A stretch of 64,000 nt of DNA from Aromatoleum anaerobium (GCF_012910705.2 NZ_WTVG02000034.1:62001-126000), one strand, 5' to 3'. Numbered from the stretch's first letter, positions 1-10,435 are shown. Notes: a model not told the origin generated them from the sequence alone. Translations and numbers: made by a program.

Positions 1-23
1 AGACCAAGAGTATAATTCCAACT

Positions 24-1238
24 ATGCAACGTCTCCAAGCCTTCAAATTCGAGCTGATGCCGACCGGCGAGCAGCAGCGCGACATGCGCCGCTTTTCTGG
101 CTCGTGCCGCTTCGTGTTCAACAAGGCGCTGGCGTTGCAGCAGAGCAACCACGAGGCCGGTGGCAAGTTCATCGGCTATGTCGCGATGGCGAAGCATCTG
201 ACGGCGTGGCGCAACAGCCTGGAAACGTCCTGGCTGAAGGATGCGCCCGTCCATCCGTTGCAACACGCCCTCAAAGACCTCGAAAAAGCCTACAAGAACT
301 TCTTCGAGAAACGCGCCGATTTCCCGCGTTTCAAGCGCAAGGGGCAAAGCGACAGCTTCCGCTATCCCGACCCGAAACAGATCAAGCTCGATCAGGCCAA
401 CGGCCGCATTTTTCTGCCCAAGCTGGGCTGGCTGCGTTACCGCAACAGTCGGGAAGCGCTGGGCGAACTGCGCAACGTCACGGTCAGCCTGAGCGGCGGC
501 AAATGGTTCGTCAGCATTCAGACACGGCGCGACGTTGAAACCCAACTGCCGCACGGCGGCGCGATCGGCATCGACATGGGGATTGCCCGCTTCGCCACGC
601 TGTCGGACGGCACGTTCTACGCGCCGCTTCACAGCTTCAAGCGACACGAAACCGCTTTGCGCCGCGCGCAGCGGGCGATGAGCCGCAAGACCAAGTTCAG
701 CAACAACTGGAGGAAGGCGAAAGTCCGCGTCCAGCGTATCCATTCCCGCATCGGCAATGCCCGCCGCGACTACCTGCACAAGTGCTCAACCACGATCAGC
801 CAAAACCACGCGATGGTGTGTATCGAGGACTTGCAGGTGCGGAACATGTCCAGGTCGGCGGCAGGCACGGCAGACGCGCCGGGAAGAAACGTTCGGGCCA
901 AATCCGGCCTGAACAAAGCCATCCTCGATCAAGGCTGGGCCGAGTTCCGACGACAACTGGACTACAAGCTGGCGTGGAACGGCGGACACCTCATCGCCGT
1001 GCCGCCACGCAACACCAGTCGCACTTGTCCGTGCTGCGGCCATGTATCAGCGGACAGCCGTCAGACGCAGGCGCGGTTTCTGTGCGTCGAATGCGGTTTC
1101 GAGGAGAACGCCGATGTGGTCGGCGCGATCAATGTGCTAAGGGCGGGACACGCCCGGTTAGCTTGTGCAGATACTTCGCCTGAAGTCAGGGCGTCGGGCC
1201 AAGAACCCACCGAAGCGACTATACAGTTCAGCGTATAG
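24..1238 (+). CDS. tnpB: IS200/IS605-family TnpB (OrfB) RNA-guided nuclease
   Basis: A 404-residue TnpB. Family members are RNA-guided DNA nucleases encoded by IS200/IS605 elements and are ancestral to Cas12. All three RuvC acidic residues are visible: D184 in GIDMG, E268 in CIEDL and D364 in ENAD. A zinc finger (C335-x2-C338 and C354-x2-C357) lies between the second and third. Length is normal for the family and there is no frameshift, so it looks catalytically intact. The partner transposase TnpA is not in the window. It may lie to the left or be absent, in which case this copy would depend on a TnpA elsewhere. The start at 24 is the only ATG ahead of the conserved N-terminal strand. Confidence 0.93.
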   Translation: MQRLQAFKFELMPTGEQQRDMRRFSGSCRFVFNKALALQQSNHEAGGKFIGYVAMAKHLTAWRNSLETSWLKDAPVHPLQHALKDLEKAYKNFFEKRADFPRFKRKGQSDSFRYPDPKQIKLDQANGRIFLPKLGWLRYRNSREALGELRNVTVSLSGGKWFVSIQTRRDVETQLPHGGAIGIDMGIARFATLSDGTFYAPLHSFKRHETALRRAQRAMSRKTKFSNNWRKAKVRVQRIHSRIGNARRDYLHKCSTTISQNHAMVCIEDLQVRNMSRSAAGTADAPGRNVRAKSGLNKAILDQGWAEFRRQLDYKLAWNGGHLIAVPPRNTSRTCPCCGHVSADSRQTQARFLCVECGFEENADVVGAINVLRAGHARLACADTSPEVRASGQEPTEATIQFSV

Positions 1239-1310
1239 CGCCGTAGGAATCCCCCTCCTTTCCGGTCTCAAGGCCGGCGAGCGTTAGCGAGAGGTGGGGG
1301 AGGATGTCAA
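1239..1310 (+). mobile_element. Right end of the TnpB element, probable omega-RNA 3' part
   Basis: Directly after the tnpB stop is a structured segment. TCCCCC at 1250-1255 can pair with GGGGGA at 1296-1301, with smaller internal pairings such as CCGG at 1262 and 1272. It ends in TCAA at 1307-1310. IS200/IS605 right ends carry a subterminal hairpin close to a tetranucleotide cleavage site, and the omega-RNA of TnpB is read from this region with its guide taken from the flanking DNA. The exact element end is inferred from position and shape only. Confidence 0.55.
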
Positions 1311-1447
1311 AAGACGGTCTGTCCGCGCTGCGACGCGTGCTGCCTTGATCCGCCTCCAGGCCGGACGTATGCAAAGCAGCATCGACGCCGCCTCGCGAAG
1401 CCTCGGGCTGCTAGAATTCGGCGCCCTGACCTTGCGCGAGTGAATGC

Positions 1448-1954
1448 ATGAAACGCCTCGAATCGGCCTTCGAACACTTCCTCTTCAGCAGCCGCTGGCT
1501 GATGGCGCCGGTGTATGCGGGATTGATCTTTGCGCTGCTGGTGCTGCTCGTGAAGTTCGGCAAGGAGGTCTGGCAGCTGTCGAGCCATGTCATGACGGCG
1601 AGCGGCAGCGAGGTGATCATCGGCGTGCTGTCGCTGGTGGATATCTCGCTGATCATGAGCCTGCTGATCATCATCATGCTGAGCGGCTACGAGAACTTCG
1701 TCTCGAAAATGGAGGATCTGCACGCCCACACCGACCGGCCGGAATGGATGGGGCATATCGGCTTTTCCGACCTGAAGATCAAGCTGATCGGCTCGATCGT
1801 CGCGATCTCGGGGATCGAGCTGCTGAAGGCGTTCATGAATGTCGGCAATCTTTCCGACCGCCATCTCGCGTGGATGGTCGGCATCCACCTGACCTTCGTG
1901 CTGTCGGGCCTGCTCTATGCGCTGATGGACCGGCTGCAGGGCAAGGGGCATTGA
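1448..1954 (+). CDS. UPF0114 / YqhA-type inner-membrane protein
   Basis: A 168-residue protein matching the TIGR00645/UPF0114 (YqhA) family in length and layout. The N-terminal pattern FLFSSRWLMAP is followed by a hydrophobic segment (about residues 19-36). Further membrane segments lie near residues 53-80, 112-130 and 140-160. The function of the family is unknown. ATG 1448 is preferred to the overlapping frame starting at 1444, because only this frame gives a membrane protein with the family signature. It is a single gene between the TnpB element and the convergent glnD. It shows no sign of transfer. Confidence 0.85.
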   Translation: MKRLESAFEHFLFSSRWLMAPVYAGLIFALLVLLVKFGKEVWQLSSHVMTASGSEVIIGVLSLVDISLIMSLLIIIMLSGYENFVSKMEDLHAHTDRPEWMGHIGFSDLKIKLIGSIVAISGIELLKAFMNVGNLSDRHLAWMVGIHLTFVLSGLLYALMDRLQGKGH

Positions 1955-2008
1955 CGGTCGCAACGCCCGGCGGATAGCGCTGCGAACGCCTGTGGCTCAT
2001 CCGCCCCG

Positions 2009-4594
2009 CTAGATGTGCAGCCGCTGCAGCAGTTCGCGCTCGATCTTGACGACCCGTGCATCCTGCGACAGCCCGTTTCCGCTGAGCAGGAACGTGTCTT
2101 CGACGCGTTCGCCGAGCGTTGCGATCTTCGCGGTGTGCAGGACGATGCCGTTCTGCGCGAGCACTTCGGCGACCGCGAACAGCAGGCCCGGGCGGTCGGC
2201 CGCGGTCAGCGAGAGGATGTAGTGCTTGCCGGACTCGTCGGGCAGGATGCTGACGCGCGGCGTGATCGGGAAATGCTTCACCTGGCGTGACAGCCGGCCT
2301 GACGACGGGCGGTCGGGCGGGGCGGGTTTCTTCAGGCGTTCGGTGAGCTCGTGCTCGATCAGCGTGATGACGTCGCGGTAATGGGCGGCGTTGCCCGGGT
2401 CCTGCAGCATGAAGCTGTCGAGCGCATAGCCGTGGCGCGTGGTGTGCACCTTGGCGTCGAGGATCGAGAAGCCGAGGCGGCCGAAGAAACCGGTCAGGCG
2501 CACGAAAAGATCCTTCTGGTCGCGCGTGAACACCATCACCTGCACGCCCTGGTCGGCTTCGGAGACGCGCGCCTTGACGACCGGCTCGAGGGTGTCGGGG
2601 CGGTAATACAGCGTGCGGCTGTGCCACGCGATCTCTTCGGCTGAATGGCGCATGAAATACACCGCATCGAGCTGGGCCCACAGCGCGTCTTCGACGCCGG
2701 GCCGCAGTCCGTGATAGCGCAGCAGGGCGCGCGCGTTTTCCTGGCGGTCGTCGAGCCCGAGCGCCTCCTGCGGCGTCGCGCCGCGCAGCAGCCGGCGGGT
2801 GGCGAAGAAGAGGTCTTCGAGGAGCTTCCCTTTCCAGCCGTTCCAGACCTTCGGGCTGGTGCCGCGGATGTCGGCGTGCGTGAGCAGATACAGCGCGCTC
2901 AACCGCCGCACGGTGCCGACAGTGTCGGCGAAGCGCCCGATGACGGCGGGGTCGGAGGTGTCTTCCTTCTGCGCCACGTGCGACATCGTGAGGTGATGTT
3001 CGACGAGCCACACGACGAGATCGGCGTCTTCACGGGCGAGATGGTGATGTTCGCAGAATTCGCGCGCGTCGATCGTGCCGAGCTTCGAATGGTCGCCGCC
3101 CCGTCCTTTCGCGATGTCGTGGAACAGCGCGGCGACGTACAGCAGCCAGTGCCGCTCGAAAGCCATGATGAGCTGCGTCATCAGCGGGTATTCGTGCGCG
3201 TGCTCGCCCATCGTGAAGCGGCGCATGTTGCGCAGCACCATCATGATGTGCTGGTCGACGGTGTAGACGTGGAACAGGTCGTGCTGCATCTGCCCGACGA
3301 TGCGTCGCCACGAGGGCAGGTAGCCGCTGAGGATGCCGTACTGGTTCATGCGGCGGAACTCATGCACGATGCCGCGCTTTTGCTGCAGGATCGCGAGGAA
3401 AAGCTCGCGGTTGTGCGGGTCGGCGCGAAACGCGGCGTTGATGCGCTTGCGGTTGAGCCACAGGGCGCGCAGCGTGCGGGCCGTCATGCCCTTGAGCTCG
3501 GAGCGCTGCTGGAGGATCAGGAAACACTCGAGCAGCGCCGACGGGTGCCGGGCGAAGGTGTCGTCTTCGCGCATGTCGAGCAGCTCGCGCACCGCCTGGA
3601 AACGGTCGTTGATGACGATCGCCGCGCCGGCGCGCCGCGGGAAGATCTCGACACCGTAGTTCTGCAGCAGGATGGTGTTGGTCTGCGTGACCTTCTTCGC
3701 GTTGACGTAGTAACGCTGCATGAACACTTCGGAGGCGCGCTTGGCGGCGGTCGCTTCGATGCCGAGGGCGCCGGCGAGCCTTTCCTGGTAGTCGAACAGC
3801 AGCCGGTCTTCGCTGCGCCCGGTGAGGTAGTGCAGGCGGATGCGTACGTGCTGGAGGAAACGTTCGATGCTGCGCAGGTCGCGCGCTTCGGCGCCGGTGA
3901 TCAGCCGCCGCCGCGCGAGGTCGCGCCAGTTGCGCCCGAGCCCGGCGGCCCGCGCGATCCAGCCGAGCATCTGCAGGTCGCGCAGGCCGCCCGGGCTCTC
4001 CTTGCAGTTGGGTTCGAGCGCGTAGGGGGTGTCGTTGTAGCGCGCGTAGCGCTTTTCCTGTTCGAGCTGCTTGGCCTTGAAGAACACGCGCACGTCGAGC
4101 AGCGCACGATAGCGCCGGCAGAATTCCTCGAACAGCGGCCGGTTGCCTTCGAGCAGGCGCGATTCGAGCAGGTTCGTCTGGACGGTGATGTCCTGTTCGG
4201 CGGCGTCGATTGCTTCATCGACGGTGCGGGCGCTGTGGCCGATCTCGAGCCCGACATCCCACAGCGCACCGAGCAGCACGGACAGGCGCGCCTGCATCGC
4301 GTCGTCGGCGGTGTCGGGCAGCAGCACCATCAGGTCGACGTCGGAGCACGGGAAGAGCTCGCCGCGGCCGTAGCCGCCGACCGCGAGCAGCGCCACGTCG
4401 GCGGGCATCGCGCACGCGCGCCACAGCCGGTGGATGGTCTCGTCGACGAGGTGCGCGCGGCCCTTGAGGACGGTGGACGTCGCCGGATGGGCTTCGTAGG
4501 CCATCCGGATGCGCATGCTGCCGTCGGCGAGGCGGGCACGGGCGTCGGCAATGGCGGCCTGGACCGCATCCGTGGGGATCGCCGCGGTGCTCAT
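2009..4594 (-). CDS. glnD: [Protein-PII] uridylyltransferase / uridylyl-removing enzyme
   Basis: An 861-residue GlnD, the nitrogen sensor that uridylylates PII when glutamine is low and removes UMP when it is high. The nucleotidyltransferase motif GGYGRGELFPCSDVDLMV lies at residues 73-90, with catalytic D85 and D87. A central HD phosphohydrolase domain carries HDIAKGRGGDHS, and two C-terminal ACT domains should bind glutamine. Length is normal. It is the second gene after map on the minus strand with a 6-base gap, so the two are probably co-transcribed. The long antisense reading frame over it on the plus strand is a GC-rich shadow. Confidence 0.97.
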   Translation of the reverse strand: MSTAAIPTDAVQAAIADARARLADGSMRIRMAYEAHPATSTVLKGRAHLVDETIHRLWRACAMPADVALLAVGGYGRGELFPCSDVDLMVLLPDTADDAMQARLSVLLGALWDVGLEIGHSARTVDEAIDAAEQDITVQTNLLESRLLEGNRPLFEEFCRRYRALLDVRVFFKAKQLEQEKRYARYNDTPYALEPNCKESPGGLRDLQMLGWIARAAGLGRNWRDLARRRLITGAEARDLRSIERFLQHVRIRLHYLTGRSEDRLLFDYQERLAGALGIEATAAKRASEVFMQRYYVNAKKVTQTNTILLQNYGVEIFPRRAGAAIVINDRFQAVRELLDMREDDTFARHPSALLECFLILQQRSELKGMTARTLRALWLNRKRINAAFRADPHNRELFLAILQQKRGIVHEFRRMNQYGILSGYLPSWRRIVGQMQHDLFHVYTVDQHIMMVLRNMRRFTMGEHAHEYPLMTQLIMAFERHWLLYVAALFHDIAKGRGGDHSKLGTIDAREFCEHHHLAREDADLVVWLVEHHLTMSHVAQKEDTSDPAVIGRFADTVGTVRRLSALYLLTHADIRGTSPKVWNGWKGKLLEDLFFATRRLLRGATPQEALGLDDRQENARALLRYHGLRPGVEDALWAQLDAVYFMRHSAEEIAWHSRTLYYRPDTLEPVVKARVSEADQGVQVMVFTRDQKDLFVRLTGFFGRLGFSILDAKVHTTRHGYALDSFMLQDPGNAAHYRDVITLIEHELTERLKKPAPPDRPSSGRLSRQVKHFPITPRVSILPDESGKHYILSLTAADRPGLLFAVAEVLAQNGIVLHTAKIATLGERVEDTFLLSGNGLSQDARVVKIERELLQRLHI

Positions 4595-4600
4595 CGCGCG

Positions 4601-5425
4601 TCAGGCAAGCGAGGGGAACAGCGGCGCGACGAGCGCCGGCGGCGGCGGACAGCCCGGCGAGAGCGTCAGCACTTCGACGCCGGTGTCGGTGACGAGCACC
4701 ATGTGCTCCCACTGCGCGGACAGGCTGCGGTCCTTGGTGACGATCGTCCAGCCGTCGGGGAGCTCGGAGATCGCGGCCTTGCCGGCGTTGATCATCGGCT
4801 CGATCGTGAAGGTCATGCCGGGACGCAGCTCGATGCCGGTGCCGGCCTTGCCGTAGTGCAGCACCTGCGGTTCTTCATGGAACTTCAGGCCGATGCCGTG
4901 ACCGCAGAATTCGCGCACCACCGAAAAGCCGTTGCTCTCGGCGTGCTTCTGGATGATGTGGCCGATGTCGCCGAGCCGCCCGCCGGGGCGCACCACGGAG
5001 ATGCCGAGCCACAGGCATTCGAGCGTCACCTGGCACAGGCGCTTGGCGAGGATCGACCCGTCGCCGCCGACGATGAACATGCGGCTGGTATCGCCGTGGT
5101 AGCCGTCCTTGATGACGGTGATGTCGAGGTTGACGATGTCGCCCTTCTTCAGCGCCTTGTCGCCCGGCACGCCGTGGCAGATCTGGTGATTGACCGAAGT
5201 GCAGATCGACTTCGGGTAGGGCGGGTAGCCCGGCGGGGCGTAGTTGAGCGGCGCGGGGATCGTGTGCTGCACGTTGACCATGTAATCGTGGCACAGGCGG
5301 TCGAGTTCTCCGGTCGTCACGCCCGGCTGGACATAGGGCGTGATGTAGTCCAGGACTTCCGCGCCAAGCCGGCCGGCGACGCGCATTTTCCCGATTTCTT
5401 CCGGCGTCTTTATTGTGATGCTCAT
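4601..5425 (-). CDS. map: Methionine aminopeptidase, type I
   Basis: A 274-residue type I MetAP, which removes the initiator Met from new proteins. The dinuclear metal ligands are visible: the Asp of NLDITVI, the Asp of YHGDTSRM, the His of GHGIGLKFHEEP, the Glu of TIEPMIN and the Glu of WEHMVLV. It diverges from rpsB, the conserved map/rpsB-tsf arrangement of many proteobacteria, and precedes glnD on the minus strand. The C-terminal tail is Pro-rich and not conserved. The start at 5425 gives the standard MSITIKTPEEI N-terminus. Confidence 0.97.
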   Translation of the reverse strand: MSITIKTPEEIGKMRVAGRLGAEVLDYITPYVQPGVTTGELDRLCHDYMVNVQHTIPAPLNYAPPGYPPYPKSICTSVNHQICHGVPGDKALKKGDIVNLDITVIKDGYHGDTSRMFIVGGDGSILAKRLCQVTLECLWLGISVVRPGGRLGDIGHIIQKHAESNGFSVVREFCGHGIGLKFHEEPQVLHYGKAGTGIELRPGMTFTIEPMINAGKAAISELPDGWTIVTKDRSLSAQWEHMVLVTDTGVEVLTLSPGCPPPPALVAPLFPSLA

Positions 5426-5535
5426 TTCCGTGGGGTCGCGTGTAAATGAGAAAGGCTAGCGCATGCGCGAACGCGCGGCAAATTCATGCTGCCCCGCGAG
5501 AGGCGTGCGGGTGCGCGGCCAGGCGCGAAGTCGCC

Positions 5536-5565
5536 TTGAGTGGAGAATGGCATAGCTGCTATCAT
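5536..5565 (+). promoter_or_regulatory. Candidate sigma-70 promoter of rpsB-tsf
   Basis: TTGAGT (5536-5541) and TATCAT (5560-5565) are separated by 18 bases in the 352-base gap between map and rpsB. This would give a leader of roughly 200 nt before rpsB. rpsB leaders are often targets of S2 autoregulation. A GC-rich hairpin (GGGGC...GCCCC) lies near 5639-5653 within the leader. The call rests on pattern only. Confidence 0.45.
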
Positions 5566-5777
5566 CTTGGGCTTGTCTGCCGACCGAGGCGGGCAAAATC
5601 CACACGCCCGGCATCGTACCGAAAGGGTCCGCCGGATCGGGGCAAGCGCCCCGTGGCGGTTTTAGGCACTGAAATGAGGTTGCCGAAGGATCGCGGAGAA
5701 GTCCGCGAGTGCTTGCGAATATTGTGAGCGGCGACCGTGCCGGGCGGCGGTTCAACCCTGAAAATCCGGAGTTTTAC

Positions 5778-6533
5778 ATGACTGTCACGATGCGTCAGAT
5801 GCTCGAAGCGGGCGTCCACTTTGGCCACCAGACCCGATTCTGGAATCCGCGCATGGCCCCGTACATCTTTGGCCAGCGCAACAAGATCCACATCGTCAAC
5901 CTCGAAAAGACGATGGGCAAGTACAACGAAGCGATGACCTACGTGCGCAAGCTCGCGGCCAATCGCGGCACGATCCTGCTGGTCGGCACCAAGCGCCAGG
6001 CACGCGAGATCGTCGCCGAGGAAGCTCGCCGCGCCGGCATGCCGTTCGTCGATGAGCGCTGGCTCGGCGGCATGCTGACCAACTTCAAGACGGTCAAGCA
6101 GTCGATCAAGCGCCTCAAGGAAATGGAAGCGATGGTCGAGGACGGCTCGATCGAGCGCCTGTCCAAGAAGGAAGCGCTGATGGCAACGCGCGAAATGGAC
6201 AAGCTCAAGAAGAGCATCGGCGGCATCAAGGACATGGGCGGCCTGCCCGACGCGCTGTTCGTCATCGACGTCGGCTACCACAAGATCGCGATCACTGAAG
6301 CGCAGAAGCTCGGCATCCCGGTCGTCGCCGTCGTCGATACCAACCATTCGCCGGACGGCATCGACTACGTGATTCCCGGCAACGACGACTCCTCGCGCGC
6401 GATCCGCCTGTACGCCCGCGGCGTCGCCGACGCGGTGCTCGAAGGCCGCAGCCAGGCGCTGCAGGACGTCGTCGCAGCGGGCTCGGACGAGTTCGTCGAA
6501 GTCGAGGAAGACGGTTCGGACGAGCAGGCCTGA
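5778..6533 (+). CDS. rpsB: 30S ribosomal protein S2
   Basis: A 251-residue S2 beginning [19 protein letters not shown], the canonical N-terminus. An upstream in-frame ATG at 5709 would add 23 unrelated residues. ATG 5778 has GGAG nine bases ahead and matches the family. S2 is needed for mRNA binding by the 30S subunit. It is followed by tsf after 52 bases, the usual rpsB-tsf pairing. Confidence 0.98.
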   Translation: MTVTMRQMLEAGVHFGHQTRFWNPRMAPYIFGQRNKIHIVNLEKTMGKYNEAMTYVRKLAANRGTILLVGTKRQAREIVAEEARRAGMPFVDERWLGGMLTNFKTVKQSIKRLKEMEAMVEDGSIERLSKKEALMATREMDKLKKSIGGIKDMGGLPDALFVIDVGYHKIAITEAQKLGIPVVAVVDTNHSPDGIDYVIPGNDDSSRAIRLYARGVADAVLEGRSQALQDVVAAGSDEFVEVEEDGSDEQA

Positions 6534-6585
6534 GTCCTGCCGGCCTTTGATCGCGTCGAATTGAATACGGAATACAGGAGTTAGC

Positions 6586-7476
6586 ATGGCGGAAATTACC
6601 GCAAGCATGGTCAAGGAACTGCGCGAGAAGACCGACGCGCCGATGATGGAATGCAAGAAGGCGCTGACCGAAGCCGCGGGCGACCTGGCCAAGGCCGAGG
6701 AAATCCTGCGCGTCAAGCTCGGCAGCAAGGCGAGCAAGGCAGCGTCCCGCGTGACCGCCGAAGGCATCGTCGCGACCTGGCAATCGGCCGACGGCAAGCT
6801 GGCCGCGCTGGTCGAAGTGAACTGCGAGACCGACTTCGTCGCGAAAAACGACGACTTCCTCGCGTTCGCCGCTGCGGTGGCCGAGCTGGTCGCGACGCGC
6901 AATCCGGCGGATGTCGCCGCGATCGCGGCGCTCGAACTCGACGGCCAGACGGTCGAGCAGGTGCGCACGGCGCTCGTCGGCAAGATCGGCGAGAACATCA
7001 CGATCCGCCGCTTCACGCGGATCGACGCGCAGGGCGCGGTGGCGAGCTACATCCACGCCGGCGCCAAGATCGGCGTGCTGGTCGACCTCGTCGGCGGCGA
7101 TGAAGCGCTCGGCAAGGACCTCGCGATGCATATCGCCGCGGCCAAGCCGAAGGCGCTGATGGCGTCCGAGATCCCGGCGGAGCTGATCGACACCGAGCGC
7201 CGCATCGCGATCGAGAAGGCGCGCGAAGCCGGCAAGCCGGAAGCGATGCTCGACAAGATCGCCGACGGCACGGTGCAGAAGTTCCTGAAGGAAGTCACGC
7301 TGCTCGGCCAGCCGTTCGTCAAGGACGACAAGCTGACGATCGAAGCCCTGCTGAAGTCGCGCAACGCGTCGGTGGCGAGCTTCGTGCTGTACGTCGTCGG
7401 CGAAGGCATCGAGAAGAAAGTGTCCGACTTCGCCGCCGAAGTGGCTGCGCAAGCCGCCGCCGCGGCACAGAAGTAA
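6586..7476 (+). CDS. tsf: Elongation factor Ts
   Basis: A 296-residue EF-Ts, the nucleotide-exchange factor for EF-Tu. The N-terminal UBA-like domain ([19 protein letters not shown]) is followed by the TDFVAKND motif that contacts EF-Tu. The C-terminal region has the usual [14 protein letters not shown] stretch. A good ribosome site (CAGGAG) precedes ATG 6586. It lies between rpsB and pyrH in the standard order. Confidence 0.98.
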   Translation: MAEITASMVKELREKTDAPMMECKKALTEAAGDLAKAEEILRVKLGSKASKAASRVTAEGIVATWQSADGKLAALVEVNCETDFVAKNDDFLAFAAAVAELVATRNPADVAAIAALELDGQTVEQVRTALVGKIGENITIRRFTRIDAQGAVASYIHAGAKIGVLVDLVGGDEALGKDLAMHIAAAKPKALMASEIPAELIDTERRIAIEKAREAGKPEAMLDKIADGTVQKFLKEVTLLGQPFVKDDKLTIEALLKSRNASVASFVLYVVGEGIEKKVSDFAAEVAAQAAAAAQK

Positions 7477-7486
7477 GGGCCGCCAG

Positions 7487-8203
7487 ATGAGTGTCGCCGC
7501 TTACAAGCGCATCATGTTGAAGCTGTCCGGCGAGGCCCTGATGGGGGACGACTCGTACGGCATCAACGAGGATGTGGTCAGCCGCATCGTCGCCGAGATC
7601 GCCGAGGTGAATCGCCTCGGCGTGCAGATCGGCGTGGTGATAGGCGGCGGCAACATCTTTCGCGGCATGAAGGGTGCCGCCTCCGGCATGGACCGCGCCA
7701 CTGCGGACTACATGGGCATGCTGGCGACGGTGATGAACGCGATGGCGCTGGCCGACGCGTTCCGTCGCGCCGGGGTCGAGGCGCGCGTGCAGTCGGCGCT
7801 GCGCATCGACCAGGTCGTCGAGCCGTACATCCGCGGCCGGGCGATCCGCCACATGGAAGAAGGCCGCGTCGTGATCTTCGCGGCCGGCACCGGCAACCCC
7901 TTCTTCACGACCGACACCGCGGCCGCGCTGCGCGGGGCGGAGATGGCCGCGCAGATCGTGCTGAAGGCAACGAAAGTGGACGGCGTGTATACCGCCGACC
8001 CGAAGAAGGACCCGCAGGCGCAGCGTTACCACCGCATCAGTTTCGACGAGGCGATCGGCCGCAATCTGGCCGTTCTCGACGCGACCGCGTTTGCGTTGTG
8101 CCGCGACCAGAAACTGCCGATCAACGTGTTCTCGATCTTCAAGCCGGGCGCGCTCAAGCGCGTCGTGCTCGGCGAGGACGAAGGCACGCTGGTCCATTCG
8201 TGA
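7487..8203 (+). CDS. pyrH: Uridylate kinase (UMP kinase)
   Basis: A 238-residue PyrH, which phosphorylates UMP to UDP and belongs to the amino-acid kinase fold rather than the NMP kinases. The N-terminal [10 protein letters not shown], the glycine-rich [12 protein letters not shown], and [12 protein letters not shown] and [10 protein letters not shown] are all present. It begins 10 bases after tsf and ends 10 bases before frr, so it is part of one operon. Length is typical. Confidence 0.98.
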   Translation: MSVAAYKRIMLKLSGEALMGDDSYGINEDVVSRIVAEIAEVNRLGVQIGVVIGGGNIFRGMKGAASGMDRATADYMGMLATVMNAMALADAFRRAGVEARVQSALRIDQVVEPYIRGRAIRHMEEGRVVIFAAGTGNPFFTTDTAAALRGAEMAAQIVLKATKVDGVYTADPKKDPQAQRYHRISFDEAIGRNLAVLDATAFALCRDQKLPINVFSIFKPGALKRVVLGEDEGTLVHS

Positions 8204-8213
8204 GGACTCGACG

Positions 8214-8771
8214 ATGATCCCCGAACTCAAGAAGACGACCGAGCAGAAGATGCAGAAGTCGATCGAGGTGCTCAAGGCCGACCTGGCGAAAGTGCGCACC
8301 GGCCGCGCCCATACCGGGCTGCTCGACCACGTCATGGTCGAGTACTACGGCAGCATGGTGCCGATCAACCAGGTCGCCAACGTGACGCTGATCGACGCCC
8401 GGACGATCGGCGTGCAGGTGTGGGAAAAGCCGATGATGCAGAAGGTCGAGCGGGCGATCCGCGATTCCGACCTCGGCCTCAATCCCGCGAACCAGGGCGA
8501 CATCATCCGCGTGCCGATGCCGGCGCTGACCGAAGAGCGCCGCCGCGACCTGACCAAGGTCGTCCGCCACGAGGGCGAGGCGGCGAAGATCGCGATCCGC
8601 AACCTGCGGCGCGACGCCAACCAGCACCTCAAGGATGCGGTCAAGGACAAGACGATCTCGGAAGACGACGATCGTCGCGCCCAGGAAGATATCCAGAAGC
8701 TCACCGACCGAAACATCGCCGAAATCGACAAGCTGCTCGCGCAAAAAGAGCAGGAACTGATGCAGCTCTGA
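8214..8771 (+). CDS. frr: Ribosome recycling factor
   Basis: A 185-residue RRF, which with EF-G splits post-termination ribosomes. ATG 8214 gives [13 protein letters not shown] and fits the family length. The longer in-frame frame from 8091 overlaps pyrH and is not used. The conserved [13 protein letters not shown] and [15 protein letters not shown] motifs are present, and the C-terminus is a Lys/Glu-rich helix. It follows pyrH by 10 bases. Confidence 0.98.
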   Translation: MIPELKKTTEQKMQKSIEVLKADLAKVRTGRAHTGLLDHVMVEYYGSMVPINQVANVTLIDARTIGVQVWEKPMMQKVERAIRDSDLGLNPANQGDIIRVPMPALTEERRRDLTKVVRHEGEAAKIAIRNLRRDANQHLKDAVKDKTISEDDDRRAQEDIQKLTDRNIAEIDKLLAQKEQELMQL

Positions 8772-8820
8772 TCCTCCCGGATCGCATTCTCCAATCCGGA
8801 CGAACCGCGGGAGACGCATC

Positions 8821-9612
8821 ATGACGGAATCATCCTTCATCAGTTCGACGCGCGACGTCCCCGCGGTGTCGGGCATCCCCCGGCACATCGCGATCATCAT
8901 GGACGGCAATGGCCGCTGGGCGCGCAAGCGGTTCCTGCCACGCGTCGCCGGCCACAGCCGCGGCGTCGAATCGGTGCGCAGCGTCATCCGCGCGTGCATG
9001 GAACGCGGCGTGTCCTACCTCACGCTGTTTGCGTTCAGTTCCGAGAACTGGCGCCGCCCGGCCGACGAGGTGTCGTTCCTGATGCAGCTGTTCATGCGTT
9101 CGCTGCAGAAGGAAGTCGACCGGCTTCACGACAACAGCATCCGTTTTCGCGTCATCGGCGACCTGTCGCGCTTCGACCCGAAGCTCGTCGACATGATCCG
9201 CCGCGCCGAGGCGCGCACCGCCGCCAATGAAAAACTGACCCTGACGATCGCCGCGAACTACGGCGGCCGCTGGGACATCCTGCAGGCGATGACGCGGATG
9301 CTGGCGAAGAACCCCGAGCGGCGCGAAGGGTTCACCGAAGAGGATCTGTCGAGCGAGCTGTCGCTGAACTACGGCCCGGAACCGGACCTCTTCATCCGCA
9401 CCGGTGGCGAACAGCGGATCAGCAACTTCCTGCTGTGGCAGCTCGCCTATTCCGAGCTTTATTTCACCGATACGTTGTGGCCCGATTTCGACGTCGCGGC
9501 GCTGGACGAGGCGATCCGCTCGTACCAGGCGCGGGAGCGCCGTTTCGGACGTACCAGCGAGCAGCTTCGTCAGGCCGAAGGCGTGGTTTCTCCGTCAGGC
9601 GGCCATGCTTAG
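8821..9612 (+). CDS. uppS: Undecaprenyl diphosphate synthase
   Basis: A 263-residue cis-prenyltransferase that makes the C55 lipid carrier for peptidoglycan and O-antigen. The signature [13 protein letters not shown] holds catalytic D28. Substrate-binding motifs include [14 protein letters not shown] and the C-terminal [20 protein letters not shown]. The first 18 residues are a variable extension. It overlaps cdsA by 8 bases. Confidence 0.97.
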   Translation: MTESSFISSTRDVPAVSGIPRHIAIIMDGNGRWARKRFLPRVAGHSRGVESVRSVIRACMERGVSYLTLFAFSSENWRRPADEVSFLMQLFMRSLQKEVDRLHDNSIRFRVIGDLSRFDPKLVDMIRRAEARTAANEKLTLTIAANYGGRWDILQAMTRMLAKNPERREGFTEEDLSSELSLNYGPEPDLFIRTGGEQRISNFLLWQLAYSELYFTDTLWPDFDVAALDEAIRSYQARERRFGRTSEQLRQAEGVVSPSGGHA

Positions 9613-10432
9613 AACGCGCGTCATCACGGCGCTGGTATTGCTGACGGGCCTGCTTGGGGGGATTTTCCTGCTGCCGCCCTGGGGCTGGCTCGCCCTCGCC
9701 GCGACCATCTGCGCGGCGGCGGCGTGGGAGTGGGGCGGCCTCGGCGGCTTTCCCGTCGGCCGGCGCAGCGTGTTTGCGGTGCTGATGGGCATTGCATGCC
9801 TGCTGACCGGCGCGATGAGCGGGCTGGCGGGCGACGACGCCTCTCCTCCGGCCGGGCTCGCGGCGCTGTACCTGGCGAGCGGCGTGTTCTGGGTTGCCGT
9901 CGTGCCGGTATGGCTGGCGAGAAAATGGCGCATCACCGGCGCGGCCGGCACCGTCATCGTCGGCCTGGTCGTGCTGCTGCCGCCGGCGCTCGCGCTGGCG
10001 CACCTGCGGATGCTCGGTCCGTGGCTGCTCCTGGCGGTGATGGCGGCGACGTTCGTGTCGGACATCGCGGCGTATTTCACCGGGCGCGCGTTCGGTCGCC
10101 ACAAGCTGGCGCCGAGCATCAGCCCGGGCAAGACCTGGGAGGGCGCCGGCGGCGCGGTCGCCGGCGTGCTCGTGTTCGCGCTGATCGTTCTGGCTTCGAG
10201 CGCGCCGTCGATGCTCGACGCGCGCACCCTGTTGCTGGTGGTTCCACTGCTCGCCGCATTCACGGCGGTCGGCGTCCTCGGCGATCTTTTCGAGTCGCTT
10301 CTCAAACGTCAGGCCGGCGTCAAGGACAGCGGCAGCATGCTGCCCGGGCACGGCGGCATCCTCGACCGCATCGACAGCCTGACCTCAACCCTTCCGCTGG
10401 CCGGTCTGGCGGCTTTATGGCTGGCCCTTTGA
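9605..10432 (+). CDS. cdsA: Phosphatidate cytidylyltransferase
   Basis: A 275-residue multi-pass inner-membrane CDP-diglyceride synthase that makes CDP-diacylglycerol for all phospholipids. The start ATG 9605 lies inside the end of uppS. A longer frame from 9404 is only a read-through of the uppS overlap. The family signature is near the C-terminus ([20 protein letters not shown]), preceded by [12 protein letters not shown]. Several hydrophobic segments span the rest. dxr starts 3 bases after its stop. Confidence 0.95.
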   Translation: MLRTRVITALVLLTGLLGGIFLLPPWGWLALAATICAAAAWEWGGLGGFPVGRRSVFAVLMGIACLLTGAMSGLAGDDASPPAGLAALYLASGVFWVAVVPVWLARKWRITGAAGTVIVGLVVLLPPALALAHLRMLGPWLLLAVMAATFVSDIAAYFTGRAFGRHKLAPSISPGKTWEGAGGAVAGVLVFALIVLASSAPSMLDARTLLLVVPLLAAFTAVGVLGDLFESLLKRQAGVKDSGSMLPGHGGILDRIDSLTSTLPLAGLAALWLAL

Positions 10433-10435
10433 TCG

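Noticed and set aside
2645-5449. A 934-residue plus-strand open frame opposite glnD and map.
   Set aside because: It is an antisense shadow of two well-identified genes in GC-rich DNA, with a low-complexity Arg/Ala/Asp/Val composition and no recognisable domain.
5639-5653. The hairpin in the rpsB leader as a terminator or riboswitch.
   Set aside because: It is a short GC stem without a U-run. It could be part of an S2-binding leader, but nothing more can be supported.
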